Origin: UBA12481 sp942493265
GTDB lineage: Bacteria > Bacteroidota > Bacteroidia > Bacteroidales > UBA12481
NCBI GenBank assembly: GCA_942493265.1
Contig: OW818688.1
Location: forward strand, 4,030,001-4,094,000
Direction: 5' to 3'
DNA length: 64,000 bases
Position 1 is the first letter of the stretch; every line of letters begins with the position of its first letter. Below the pieces are notes generated by a model, which ran no database searches, was not told the DNA's origin, and saw only the letters and a program-made list of their open reading frames with translations. Of the stretch, positions 1 through 7,691 are shown in pieces. The translations under genes were made by a program, and so were the position numbers.

Positions 1-63
1 TTATACGATTTGAAACATTTTTTTGGCATATTTGTATTAGAGTAAACTTTAAAAACTAATTCA

Positions 64-828
64 ATGAAAAAAGTTTCCTTAGTATATCTTTCCTTACTAT
101 TGATCGCGGTATTAGCTACCGATTGTTCGGTGCAAAGGGACATCAGCAAGGGCGACCTCAGCACGGATACGATCAGGATAGACGGGCTCAATAAAGGATT
201 GGCCCTTGAGATTGCCTTTGTAAAAGGTGCAGCTCATAACCATCCTACTTTTGCTATCTGGGTGGAAGATCCGGAACAGAATTATATCCGCACATTGTTT
301 GTCACGAAATCGGTAGGCACCGGAATTTACGGGCATGGCCCCATCCAGAAGGAAGTTTGGGATGTAAAACCCGGACCTCAGAAGAGGCCGGCCACCCTGC
401 CCTATTGGCTGCATAAAAGGTCGGATTTACTAAAAGTTCCCTTGCTTCCTGATTCGGCTCATCCCGTGCTGGATGGCTATACCGGTGCCACCCCCAAGAG
501 TGATTTTGTCATTAAAACCGGTACTCCTGAGCTCTTACCCCGGAAAATCAGGGTATTAATGGAGATCAATCAACCCTGGGACTGGAATGAATACTGGACT
601 AACGCGCTATACAACGACCCCGATTACCGCACTTCCTGTCAGCCTTCCCTGGTATATTCAGTTACCATTGATCTGGACAAACCTGAACCCGAGTATTATC
701 TCAATCCGATTGGCCATGGACATTATGCCGGAAAAGACGGATTATTATATACGGATCTGAGGACCATGACTACGGCATTGCAGATAATCGATCATGTTAG
801 TGTCAAACTGATTAAAATCCGGGAGTAA
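64..828 (+). CDS. Exported protein of unknown function, possibly DUF2271-like
   Basis: 254 residues with a hydrophobic N-terminus (MKKVSLVYLSLLLIAVLATDCS), so it is exported. A cysteine follows the hydrophobic core, but the residues before it (ATD) are not a good lipobox, so lipid attachment is uncertain. The middle has a block reading FAIWVEDPEQNYIRTLFV that resembles periplasmic DUF2271-type domains; this is from memory of the pattern and is tentative. The gene ends 4 bases before the TonB receptor gene, so the two are very likely one operon and this protein may work with that receptor. ATG start, no clear ribosome binding site, as is normal in Bacteroidota. Confidence 0.75.
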   Translation: MKKVSLVYLSLLLIAVLATDCSVQRDISKGDLSTDTIRIDGLNKGLALEIAFVKGAAHNHPTFAIWVEDPEQNYIRTLFVTKSVGTGIYGHGPIQKEVWDVKPGPQKRPATLPYWLHKRSDLLKVPLLPDSAHPVLDGYTGATPKSDFVIKTGTPELLPRKIRVLMEINQPWDWNEYWTNALYNDPDYRTSCQPSLVYSVTIDLDKPEPEYYLNPIGHGHYAGKDGLLYTDLRTMTTALQIIDHVSVKLIKIRE

Positions 829-832
829 TAAT

Positions 833-3244
833 ATGAAAATCAAATCATTAAAAATCCTGTCATTAGTTTTTTCCCTTTTAATTGCTTTTGCTGCGATTCA
901 ACCGGCAGAAGCACAGAATTCCGGAAAAGTTGAAGGTATTGTTACGGATGCAACCAGCAATGAACCGTTGCCGTTCGTAAACATCATTATAAAAGGCACT
1001 TCGGTCGGTACAACCAGCGACCTCGACGGAAAATTCCTGATCACTGGTCTGGCCCCGGGTTTTGTTACCCTGCAGGCATCATTTGTTGGCTATGAGATGG
1101 GATTCTCCCCTGAAGTTCAGGTTACCAATTCAAACATAACCTTCACCGAAATCAAGTTAACTGCAAAAGACACCAAAATTAATGAAGTCGTTATCAAGGC
1201 TTCACCATTCAGAAAAACTGAAGAGAGCCCGGTTTCCCTGAACCGCATCGGGGTTAGTGAAATCGAGACAAACCCTGGCAGCAACCGGGATATCGCGAAA
1301 GTTATCCGGTCATTTCCCGGAGTAGGTTCAGGAGCTTCGTTCAGAAGCGACATCATCATACGCGGTGGTGGTCCGAGTGAAAGCCGGTTTTTCCTCGACG
1401 GGATGGAGATTCCCAATCTTAACCATTTCGCCACCCAGGGGTCATCAAGTGGTCCGCTTGGCATTCTGAATGCCGATTTTATCAGCAGTGTCAACTATTA
1501 TTCCGGTGCTTTTCCGGCCAATCGTGGAAATGCACTCAGCGGCGTATTTGAATTCACTCAGCAGGATGGAAATCCTGACAAACTCAAAACTAGGGCTACG
1601 CTTGGAGCTTCAGAACTGAGTCTGACACTGGATGGTCCATTGGCAAAGAATACCACGGCAATCCTCTCAGTGAGGGGAAGTTACCTTTCAACGCTATTCA
1701 AGCTTATCGGCCTTCCATTTTTGCCTACCTACTATGACTGGCAGCTGAAGGTAAAAACCAAGCTCAGCCCGAAGGATGAAATTTCGATCATATCGATCGG
1801 TGCATGTGACCTTTTCAAGCTGAATACCGGAATTGTCAATCCTACTGACCAGCAAGAGTATATTCTCACGAACATTCCGGTAAACACGCAATGGAGTTAT
1901 GCCATCGGGGCCGTATACAAACATTTTAAGGAAAAATCCTACCAAACCATATCGCTCAGCCGGAACATGCTGAACAACCGCACCTATAAATATCCGGATA
2001 ATGACGAAACCCGTCCAAAAGTTCTGGATTACCTTTCTCAGGAGATTGAAAACAAATTCAGGTACGAAAACAACACCCGGTTCGGGACATTCAAGCTGGT
2101 ATATGGTTTATCCGGCGAATTTTCCAAATACAACAACAATACAAGCGCAATGATTTTTGCCGATGGGATGTTACAGTCAATCAACTATTCATCCGACATT
2201 AACCTGTTTAAATACGGCGCCTTCGGACAGGCCAGCAAAACCTTCTTTAACAGCAGGCTGACAACCTCAGTCGGGATGCGGGTAGATGGTAATAATTATT
2301 CAAAGAGCATGAGCAATCCGCTGGATCAATTTTCACCGAGGATTTCAGCTTCCTATGCTCTGACCGATAAATTCAGCATCAACATGAACAGTGGGCGTTA
2401 CTACCAGCTTCCGGCCTATACCACATTGGGCTTTAAAAACCTGGCGGGCAACTACATCAATAAGGACAATAACCTTAAATACATCAGTTCAGATCATTTC
2501 ATTGCCGGGGTTCAGTATCAACCGCAGGAGAACATCGTTGCATCCATAGAGGGCTTTTACAAACTGTACCGTAACTACCCGTTTTCGCTCCGGGATTCAC
2601 TCAGTCTGGCCTCCAAAGGAGCCGATTTTGGCGTGATCGGGGATGAAGCTGTCACCTCAACCGGGGAAGGACGTGCCTATGGGTTTGAAGTTATGAACCG
2701 GTCGAAATTCGATGAAAAGCTCAAGCTGAACATCATTCTGTCGTATACTTATGTTATCAGTGAATATAAGACTATCGACGGAGAATACAGATCGACCAGC
2801 TGGGACAGTCGTCATATTGTTAACCTGACTGTATTCAAGGGATTTGGCAAGAACTGGAGTGCCGGGTTCAAGTGGAGGTATCTTGGTGGCCAGCCGTATA
2901 CCCCATGGGACCTGACAACCTCCTCACTGAAAGCAGCCTGGGATGTAACCGGTGGCCCTTTGCCTGACTTCAACCAGACAAATATGCTCCGCCTGGCTCC
3001 ATTCCACCAGCTTGATGTCCGTATCGACAAGCGGTTCTATTTCAAGAAGTGGTCACTGATGGCTTATTTTGATATACAGAATGCTTACGGGTTCAAGGCG
3101 GATCAAAATGATTATGTTGTCAGGGAAAAAGATGCCTCAGGAAATTACATTCTGGATGAAACCGGTCTGAAATACAAGCTCAGAACGGTTTCCGCAACAT
3201 CGGGGACGGTATTGCCGACTATAGGGATTACGATACAGTTTTAG
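833..3244 (+). CDS. TonB-dependent outer membrane receptor
   Basis: 803 residues. A signal peptide ends near AEAQ (about residue 28). Then come a carboxypeptidase-regulatory-like domain (about 30-115, GIVTDATSNEPLPFVNI), a plug domain (about 120-235, with IRGGGPSESRFFLDGMEIP) and a 22-strand-type beta barrel to the C-terminus ending in aromatic IQF. It imports a ligand across the outer membrane using TonB energy. At about 800 residues it is shorter than typical SusC proteins (about 1000), and no SusD gene follows, so it is not a classic Sus transporter. It follows the upstream exported-protein gene by 4 bases. The ligand cannot be told from sequence. Confidence 0.93.
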   Translation: MKIKSLKILSLVFSLLIAFAAIQPAEAQNSGKVEGIVTDATSNEPLPFVNIIIKGTSVGTTSDLDGKFLITGLAPGFVTLQASFVGYEMGFSPEVQVTNSNITFTEIKLTAKDTKINEVVIKASPFRKTEESPVSLNRIGVSEIETNPGSNRDIAKVIRSFPGVGSGASFRSDIIIRGGGPSESRFFLDGMEIPNLNHFATQGSSSGPLGILNADFISSVNYYSGAFPANRGNALSGVFEFTQQDGNPDKLKTRATLGASELSLTLDGPLAKNTTAILSVRGSYLSTLFKLIGLPFLPTYYDWQLKVKTKLSPKDEISIISIGACDLFKLNTGIVNPTDQQEYILTNIPVNTQWSYAIGAVYKHFKEKSYQTISLSRNMLNNRTYKYPDNDETRPKVLDYLSQEIENKFRYENNTRFGTFKLVYGLSGEFSKYNNNTSAMIFADGMLQSINYSSDINLFKYGAFGQASKTFFNSRLTTSVGMRVDGNNYSKSMSNPLDQFSPRISASYALTDKFSINMNSGRYYQLPAYTTLGFKNLAGNYINKDNNLKYISSDHFIAGVQYQPQENIVASIEGFYKLYRNYPFSLRDSLSLASKGADFGVIGDEAVTSTGEGRAYGFEVMNRSKFDEKLKLNIILSYTYVISEYKTIDGEYRSTSWDSRHIVNLTVFKGFGKNWSAGFKWRYLGGQPYTPWDLTTSSLKAAWDVTGGPLPDFNQTNMLRLAPFHQLDVRIDKRFYFKKWSLMAYFDIQNAYGFKADQNDYVVREKDASGNYILDETGLKYKLRTVSATSGTVLPTIGITIQF

Positions 3245-3245
3245 A

Positions 3246-3435
3246 GGTCCCCGCCTTCGCGGGGATGACAGAAAAGGGTGAGGTGCGGAGGGAGGAGGTC
3301 CCCGCCTTCGCTGTTAGGGACGGGGTCCCGTCTTTCGACGGGATGACACTTCTCCGAGGGTGACATGAGGCAACTATCAAGAGCTTTCGTGGTAAGGGAC
3401 GGGGTCCCCGCCTTCGCGGGGATGATAATGCTCCG
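3246..3435. repeat. Cluster of CCCCGCCTTCGCGGGG hairpin repeats (cluster 1)
   Basis: At least three imperfect copies of a unit with core ccccgccttcgcggggatga (about 3248-3269, 3299-3346, 3404-3424), separated by shared words such as gacacttctccgaggg and gggacggggtc. Each core is an inverted repeat (CCCCGC/GCGGGG). The cluster sits between two convergent genes and could terminate transcription from both sides. The same units occur at 5333-5463 and 18683-18762. Confidence 0.85.
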
Positions 3436-3488
3436 AGGGGTCTTTTGTTACTTAATGCTTAACTTTAAACTTAAGTCTTGTTACTAAT

Positions 3489-3516
3489 TTTTGCCTTTTG
3501 CCCTCTGCCTTCTGCC
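3489..3516. repeat. Pyrimidine-rich repeat (ttttgccctctgccttctgcc family)
   Basis: Short pyrimidine-rich sequence directly after the SGNH gene's stop codon. Almost the same words occur at 48557-48589 inside the GH116 coding region. Confidence 0.6.
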
Positions 3517-5292
3517 TTAATTAAGTTGCTTGGATAGCCGGGAAGCGATCCGCCGATAGCCTTCAGCATTAGGATGGAGCCCATCGGAGAAGAATGATTC
3601 ATCGATCGTTCCATCCGGCTTCAGCAGGTCCTGTCCAATATCTGCATAGCGGATATTTAATTTGCCTGATAAGAGTGCATATTTCAGGTTGATGGCGGAT
3701 ACTCTGCCCTCCTGCTGACGGCGGGGATATAGTCCGAGCAGAAGGATGTCAGCTGATGGCTGTCGTGTTTTTACCGCATTGATGAGGAGTTCCATACCTT
3801 CCAGGATCTCCTCATCGGTGTTTAAATGAAGATTATTGGTGCCGATATTGATGAGAATTCTATCAGAGCTGAAACCATCAAGCTCATCATGATACACGCG
3901 CCAGAGGACATTCTCGACACGGTCCCATCCAAACCCGAAATTACGGGTCCCGATCGGATCCAGAACTTTTTTCCAGGAGTCTTCGCCTGCATGATGTGGA
4001 TGTGCCGGTTGTCCCGACCAGTAATGTGTAATGCTGTTACCCATGAACACTGTACGCGGCGGGTTTGCCCGGTTCATTTCCAGAAGTTTCTGATGTCGTG
4101 CTTCCCAATCATACATTGCGGGTTCACGGTACTGGGTACAAGGATTTGCAGCGGAACTCATCCCGGTCGGTTCGTTGAGTATCCTTCGGATAGCTTTTTC
4201 ATAGGCTTGGGCATATTGCTGCATGCCGAAATCAGAAGGATGGGTACCGTCGACCATGGCATCAAGCGACAAACCAATTTCTTCGAAAGTGAGGAGGAAT
4301 ATGTCTCGGAATCCTTCTGATTTAAGCAGTGCAAAAGCCTCATGATTGGCTTGATTGACTGCTAAAACATCATTTCTCCGGATTGAATTGATCGATCCGT
4401 CGGTATAACCTGCATGGTCTGCAAGTAAAACCGGAGTGTTCGGATGGGATTTCCGCAATTGGCTTACAGTTTCGCGGATTCGCTGTATGACTTCTTCCTT
4501 GGGAAATTCCTTCTGGTTATAAATATTTGGCAAACAATCCAGTATATAAATGCTGGCATCGATTTCGGTGAGAAGACCTGTTAACGCAGGTTCAAGCCGG
4601 CCATTTCCGGAAAAGCCCAGGTTAATGAGCGGCCGGTCGAGATTTCGGCCGAGAATTGCCGTCCAGGCCATTCCTGGTCGTGATGCACAGGCCCCCTGAG
4701 CGATGGAAGTTCCGTAAACCACCACAGGTTTTTCCAATCTGAGAGGGAGGGGTGAAAACAGCGCTCCTTCATCCACTCCGATCTCCATCCACTTAACTGA
4801 ATTATAGAGAGGCAGATAGAGTCGATATTCACGGCCCTGTTCATGATACCCATCGTTCGGCTCGATGTTATTAAACTGGTAACGGATGGTATCACCGAAG
4901 GAAGATCGGCCGGCTGACCATAACCAGGATCCGTCGCTGTTTTTTGCGTAAAGATCCAATCCGCTGACCCCGGTAGAGGGCATATGCGGCATATTCAGGT
5001 TGCCCCCCACGGTATAGCGGACGGTGATTTTTCCGGCATTGGTCCGGAACCGTATGACCAATCCCGCGGCATCCCTGGAAAGATTCCACACATCCGGCCG
5101 GACAGTTTTTTCAGCCCTTGCCGGCAGCCGGTCAAAGGTTGATTTAACCTCTTTCGGCCATGCCTGTCCCTCTATGGTAAAGAAGCCGGACCTTTCAGGA
5201 TTCCACCATATAGTGCGGTCAGCACTTTGAGCAATCGAAACTGAAGGTATTATCAGTGATAGCAGCAGGGGGAGGATGAGATGTTTTTTCAA
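3517..5292 (-). CDS. Exported protein with two SGNH/GDSL esterase domains
   Basis: The chosen start is TTG at 5292: it gives a normal signal peptide (KKHLILPLLLSLIIPSVSIAQ), whereas the longer open frame to 5451 only translates the repeat cluster. The 591-residue product has an N-terminal GxDLY-type beta domain (GVSGLDLY), a first SGNH domain with GTSIAQG near residue 200 and DGTHPSDFG, and a second SGNH domain with MGNSITHYW, GTNN and DGLHPNAEGY at the C-terminus. Both domains keep Ser and Asp-x-x-His signatures, so both could be active. Such enzymes remove acetyl or other acyl groups from polysaccharides. The gene lies between direct repeats (3246-3435 and 5333-5463). The acyl group and sugar are unknown. 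Confidence 0.88.
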   Translation of the reverse strand: MKKHLILPLLLSLIIPSVSIAQSADRTIWWNPERSGFFTIEGQAWPKEVKSTFDRLPARAEKTVRPDVWNLSRDAAGLVIRFRTNAGKITVRYTVGGNLNMPHMPSTGVSGLDLYAKNSDGSWLWSAGRSSFGDTIRYQFNNIEPNDGYHEQGREYRLYLPLYNSVKWMEIGVDEGALFSPLPLRLEKPVVVYGTSIAQGACASRPGMAWTAILGRNLDRPLINLGFSGNGRLEPALTGLLTEIDASIYILDCLPNIYNQKEFPKEEVIQRIRETVSQLRKSHPNTPVLLADHAGYTDGSINSIRRNDVLAVNQANHEAFALLKSEGFRDIFLLTFEEIGLSLDAMVDGTHPSDFGMQQYAQAYEKAIRRILNEPTGMSSAANPCTQYREPAMYDWEARHQKLLEMNRANPPRTVFMGNSITHYWSGQPAHPHHAGEDSWKKVLDPIGTRNFGFGWDRVENVLWRVYHDELDGFSSDRILINIGTNNLHLNTDEEILEGMELLINAVKTRQPSADILLLGLYPRRQQEGRVSAINLKYALLSGKLNIRYADIGQDLLKPDGTIDESFFSDGLHPNAEGYRRIASRLSKQLN

Positions 5293-5332
5293 TTTTAGAT
5301 AATTAGGTATTAAGATTTCGAGCTGAGGAAGG

Positions 5333-5463
5333 CGGTCCCGTCCCCGCCTTCGCGGGGATGACAGAAAAGGGGAAGGTACGAAGGGAGAGGTCCCGTCCCC
5401 GCCTTCGCGGGGATGACACTTCTCCGAGGTAAGTTCAGTGGTGGATGACACTTCTCCGAGGGT
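5333..5463. repeat. Cluster of CCCCGCCTTCGCGGGG hairpin repeats (cluster 2)
   Basis: Two full copies of the hairpin unit, each preceded by ggtcccgt and followed by gatgacagaaaagg or gatgacacttctccgag. They have the same orientation and flanking words as the cluster at 3246-3435, so the SGNH gene between them is bracketed by direct repeats. Confidence 0.85.
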
Positions 5464-5473
5464 GGTTCAGTGC

Positions 5474-5515
5474 GTAACTTGTCACTCGTCACTCGTCACT
5501 TGTCACTCGTCACTT
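5474..5515. repeat. 7-bp tandem array overlapping a stop codon
   Basis: Six consecutive 7-base units, five of them gtcactc or gtcactt and the first a variant (gtaactt). The last unit overlaps the TGA stop (5510-5512) of the lipoprotein gene that ends here on the minus strand. Confidence 0.8.
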
Positions 5516-6082
5516 CCCCTCAAACCACCAAAACCGGTTAGTTTTTTCCCCGGCCCTTTTGAGCCACTCAATCATTTCCATAATTGATTCGTGGGTATTT
5601 ATCCTGCTCACATCGCCATTTGAGACCAGGAATACATTTTCATACATCTGCTCCCTCCGGTTCCAGTACCAGGCTGAGAAAACACCGGTACCCGCATCCG
5701 CCATAACCATGCCGTTATCCTTAATCTTACTGTCGCGAACCTCTCCGATTTTGCGAAAATAATGAGCCATATCTTCCTTGTCCACTTTTCCGCAGAAAGT
5801 ATCACACTGAACCAGATTGTATTCCAGGTCAGCTTTGGACATGAAACCTGAAGAATCGGGGGTAATCCATTTCTTCGGTTCTTCAAATCCGTTTATACGG
5901 CCTTCCTCATCAATCAGGAAGCCATGATGCCGGAATCCCCAGGCATAGTTATAATACTCATATTGAAACAGTACGGGCTGACTGAACTCCGGTTCAGAAT
6001 CCTGTCCGCAGTCCATCTTCATACAACCGGTAACTGACAGAACAGCTACCAGCAGGGTTGAAAAAATGATTGGCCTTTTCAT
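5510..6082 (-). CDS. Lipoprotein of unknown function
   Basis: 190 residues, ATG start. The N-terminus MKRPIIFSTLLVAVLSVTGC is a standard lipoprotein signal with lipobox VTGC (Cys20). The mature part is soluble, acidic and tryptophan-rich toward the C-terminus (RFWWFEGK). I recognise no family. It lies between the SGNH esterase and the sulfatase on the same strand, with short gaps, and may be co-transcribed with the sulfatase upstream of it (gap 52 bases). Its stop codon is embedded in a 7-base tandem array, so its C-terminus may be prone to change. Confidence 0.75.
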   Translation of the reverse strand: MKRPIIFSTLLVAVLSVTGCMKMDCGQDSEPEFSQPVLFQYEYYNYAWGFRHHGFLIDEEGRINGFEEPKKWITPDSSGFMSKADLEYNLVQCDTFCGKVDKEDMAHYFRKIGEVRDSKIKDNGMVMADAGTGVFSAWYWNRREQMYENVFLVSNGDVSRINTHESIMEMIEWLKRAGEKTNRFWWFEGK

Positions 6083-6134
6083 GATATTTCAATTTTATTT
6101 GACCGATTTCTTACAAAAACAGTGCCGATACGGG

Positions 6135-7604
6135 TTATTTTAAAACGTCGATTTTTCCGGGCAGCCGTCGATTTGCTCCCTCGGCTCCAGTGAGATCATC
6201 TCCCAGGTCGGCACGTGCATCCGCCACCATTTTTTCCATCTGAGATAAAATTTCGGGATACATTTCCTTCACATCATATTGCTCACCCGGATCCCTCCGG
6301 AGATCGTATAAAGCCAGACCGGTTACTGCATTTGCATACGGTCCGGGTTTTCCGTTATCACGCGGAAGAACGCCTATATAGGAACGGTGCGGGTGAGGAA
6401 GAACGAGTTTCCAGTTGCCCATTCTGACGGCCTCCAGGCTGTTGCGGTTATAATAATAGTAGAAACGGGTACGGGGTTCACATTCAAAATCTCCCTTAAG
6501 GATTGGAGAAATATCCACTCCGTCGATGATATGCAGCGGAATGGATGTTGAGGTAATCTCAGCCATGGTGGGCAAAATATCTATAGTCGAAGCTAACTGT
6601 CCGGTTACAGTACCTGCCGGAATCACCGCAGGCCATCTCATGATGCAGGGAACCCTTTGTCCGCCATCAAAACTCGCTCCTTTGCCTTCCCTTAATCCGC
6701 CGGTATTGCCTGCATGAGCCCCAAAATTCAGCCATGGGCCATTATCGCTGGTAAAGATAACCAGTGTATTATCAGCGAGGCCAAGTTCATCCAGGGTTTT
6801 TATGATTTCACCTACTGACCAGTCGACTTCCATCATTACATCTCCGAATCGGCCCTGTTTGCTTTTACCCTGAAATTTTTCGGATACCGCCAGGGGGGTA
6901 TGCACCATTGAATGAGCGAAATATAAAAAGAACGGATCCTTTCGGTTCTTTTTGATAAAAGTGACTGCCCTTTCGGTATATCGGGTTGTAAGCTGATCCT
7001 GATCCCTGAGTGTTTCCATATAACCGATGGTATCATTTCCATCGATTAACGGAAGGGGGGGATAAGGGGTGGGCTTATCCTTATTTGCCATGGAGGGTTC
7101 ATATTCGTAACCCTGATATCCCACCGGCCACATATCGTTTGAATACGGTAACCCCAGGAATTCGTCGAATCCGTTTTGCAATGGCAGAAAGGGTTTCAGG
7201 TGGCCCAGGTGCCATTTGCCCACCATTCCGGTTGCGTATCCCTTTTGGCGCAGCAATTCAGCAATGGTCATCTCCGATTCGTTGATACCATGGCGGGCGG
7301 TATGGTTAATTGCTCCGGTTATGCCGACACGGTTGGGGTAGCATCCGGTCATGATCCCTGCCCGCGAGGCAGATGAAACGGCCTGGGCAGCATAAAACTG
7401 GGTAAATCTCAAACCATTGGCGGCCAGCCGGTCAATATTAGGTGTACGGTAGCCGGCAGGTGCTCCATAGCAGGTAAGGTCGCCATAGCCCATATCATCC
7501 ATGAATATCAAAATCACATTCGGGGTTGTTTTATCGGGTTCAGCCTGACAACCCAGAAAACTGGCAGCAAGCAGGCCAGCATATGGTAGGTGTAAATTCT
7601 TCAC
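6135..7604 (-). CDS. Sulfatase, serine-type, family S1, lipoprotein
   Basis: 489 residues with a GTG start at 7604, which gives a lipoprotein signal (SFLGC, Cys19). Removes sulfate esters from sugars. The N-terminal metal-binding motif is ILIFMDDMGYGDL. The maturation motif is S-S-A-S-R (residues 77-81), so Ser77 would be converted to formylglycine by an anaerobic sulfatase-maturating enzyme; no such gene lies in this window. Further S1 signatures are KWHLGHLKP and TSDNGPW. A terminator-like hairpin at 7636-7666 separates it from the GH127 gene upstream. The substrate is unknown; the neighbours suggest a polysaccharide. Confidence 0.92.
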   Translation of the reverse strand: MKNLHLPYAGLLAASFLGCQAEPDKTTPNVILIFMDDMGYGDLTCYGAPAGYRTPNIDRLAANGLRFTQFYAAQAVSSASRAGIMTGCYPNRVGITGAINHTARHGINESEMTIAELLRQKGYATGMVGKWHLGHLKPFLPLQNGFDEFLGLPYSNDMWPVGYQGYEYEPSMANKDKPTPYPPLPLIDGNDTIGYMETLRDQDQLTTRYTERAVTFIKKNRKDPFFLYFAHSMVHTPLAVSEKFQGKSKQGRFGDVMMEVDWSVGEIIKTLDELGLADNTLVIFTSDNGPWLNFGAHAGNTGGLREGKGASFDGGQRVPCIMRWPAVIPAGTVTGQLASTIDILPTMAEITSTSIPLHIIDGVDISPILKGDFECEPRTRFYYYYNRNSLEAVRMGNWKLVLPHPHRSYIGVLPRDNGKPGPYANAVTGLALYDLRRDPGEQYDVKEMYPEILSQMEKMVADARADLGDDLTGAEGANRRLPGKIDVLK

Positions 7605-7635
7605 GGCAATTGTTTTTTGAAACGATTAAAATAAG

Positions 7636-7666
7636 AAAAGCCATGCTAACAATCAGCATGGCTTTT
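7636..7666 (-). terminator. Rho-independent terminator after the GH127 gene
   Basis: Perfect 12-bp inverted repeat (aaaagccatgct / agcatggctttt) with a 7-base loop, T-rich on the minus strand after the stem. It lies 26 bases past the GH127 stop codon. Confidence 0.8.
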
Positions 7667-7691
7667 CAATGTTCCGTAATGATTGCGGAAA

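Noticed and set aside
3246..3435. CRISPR array
   Set aside because: Repeats are imperfect, irregularly spaced hairpins that recur at other loci; no regular spacers and no cas genes.
5293..5451. N-terminal extension of the SGNH esterase to an upstream start
   Set aside because: It translates the hairpin repeats (CHPREGGDG, SSPRRRGRD) and puts 53 residues before a normal signal peptide.
5310..5492. 60-residue open frame over repeat cluster 2
   Set aside because: Consists only of translated repeats; no signal or independent evidence.
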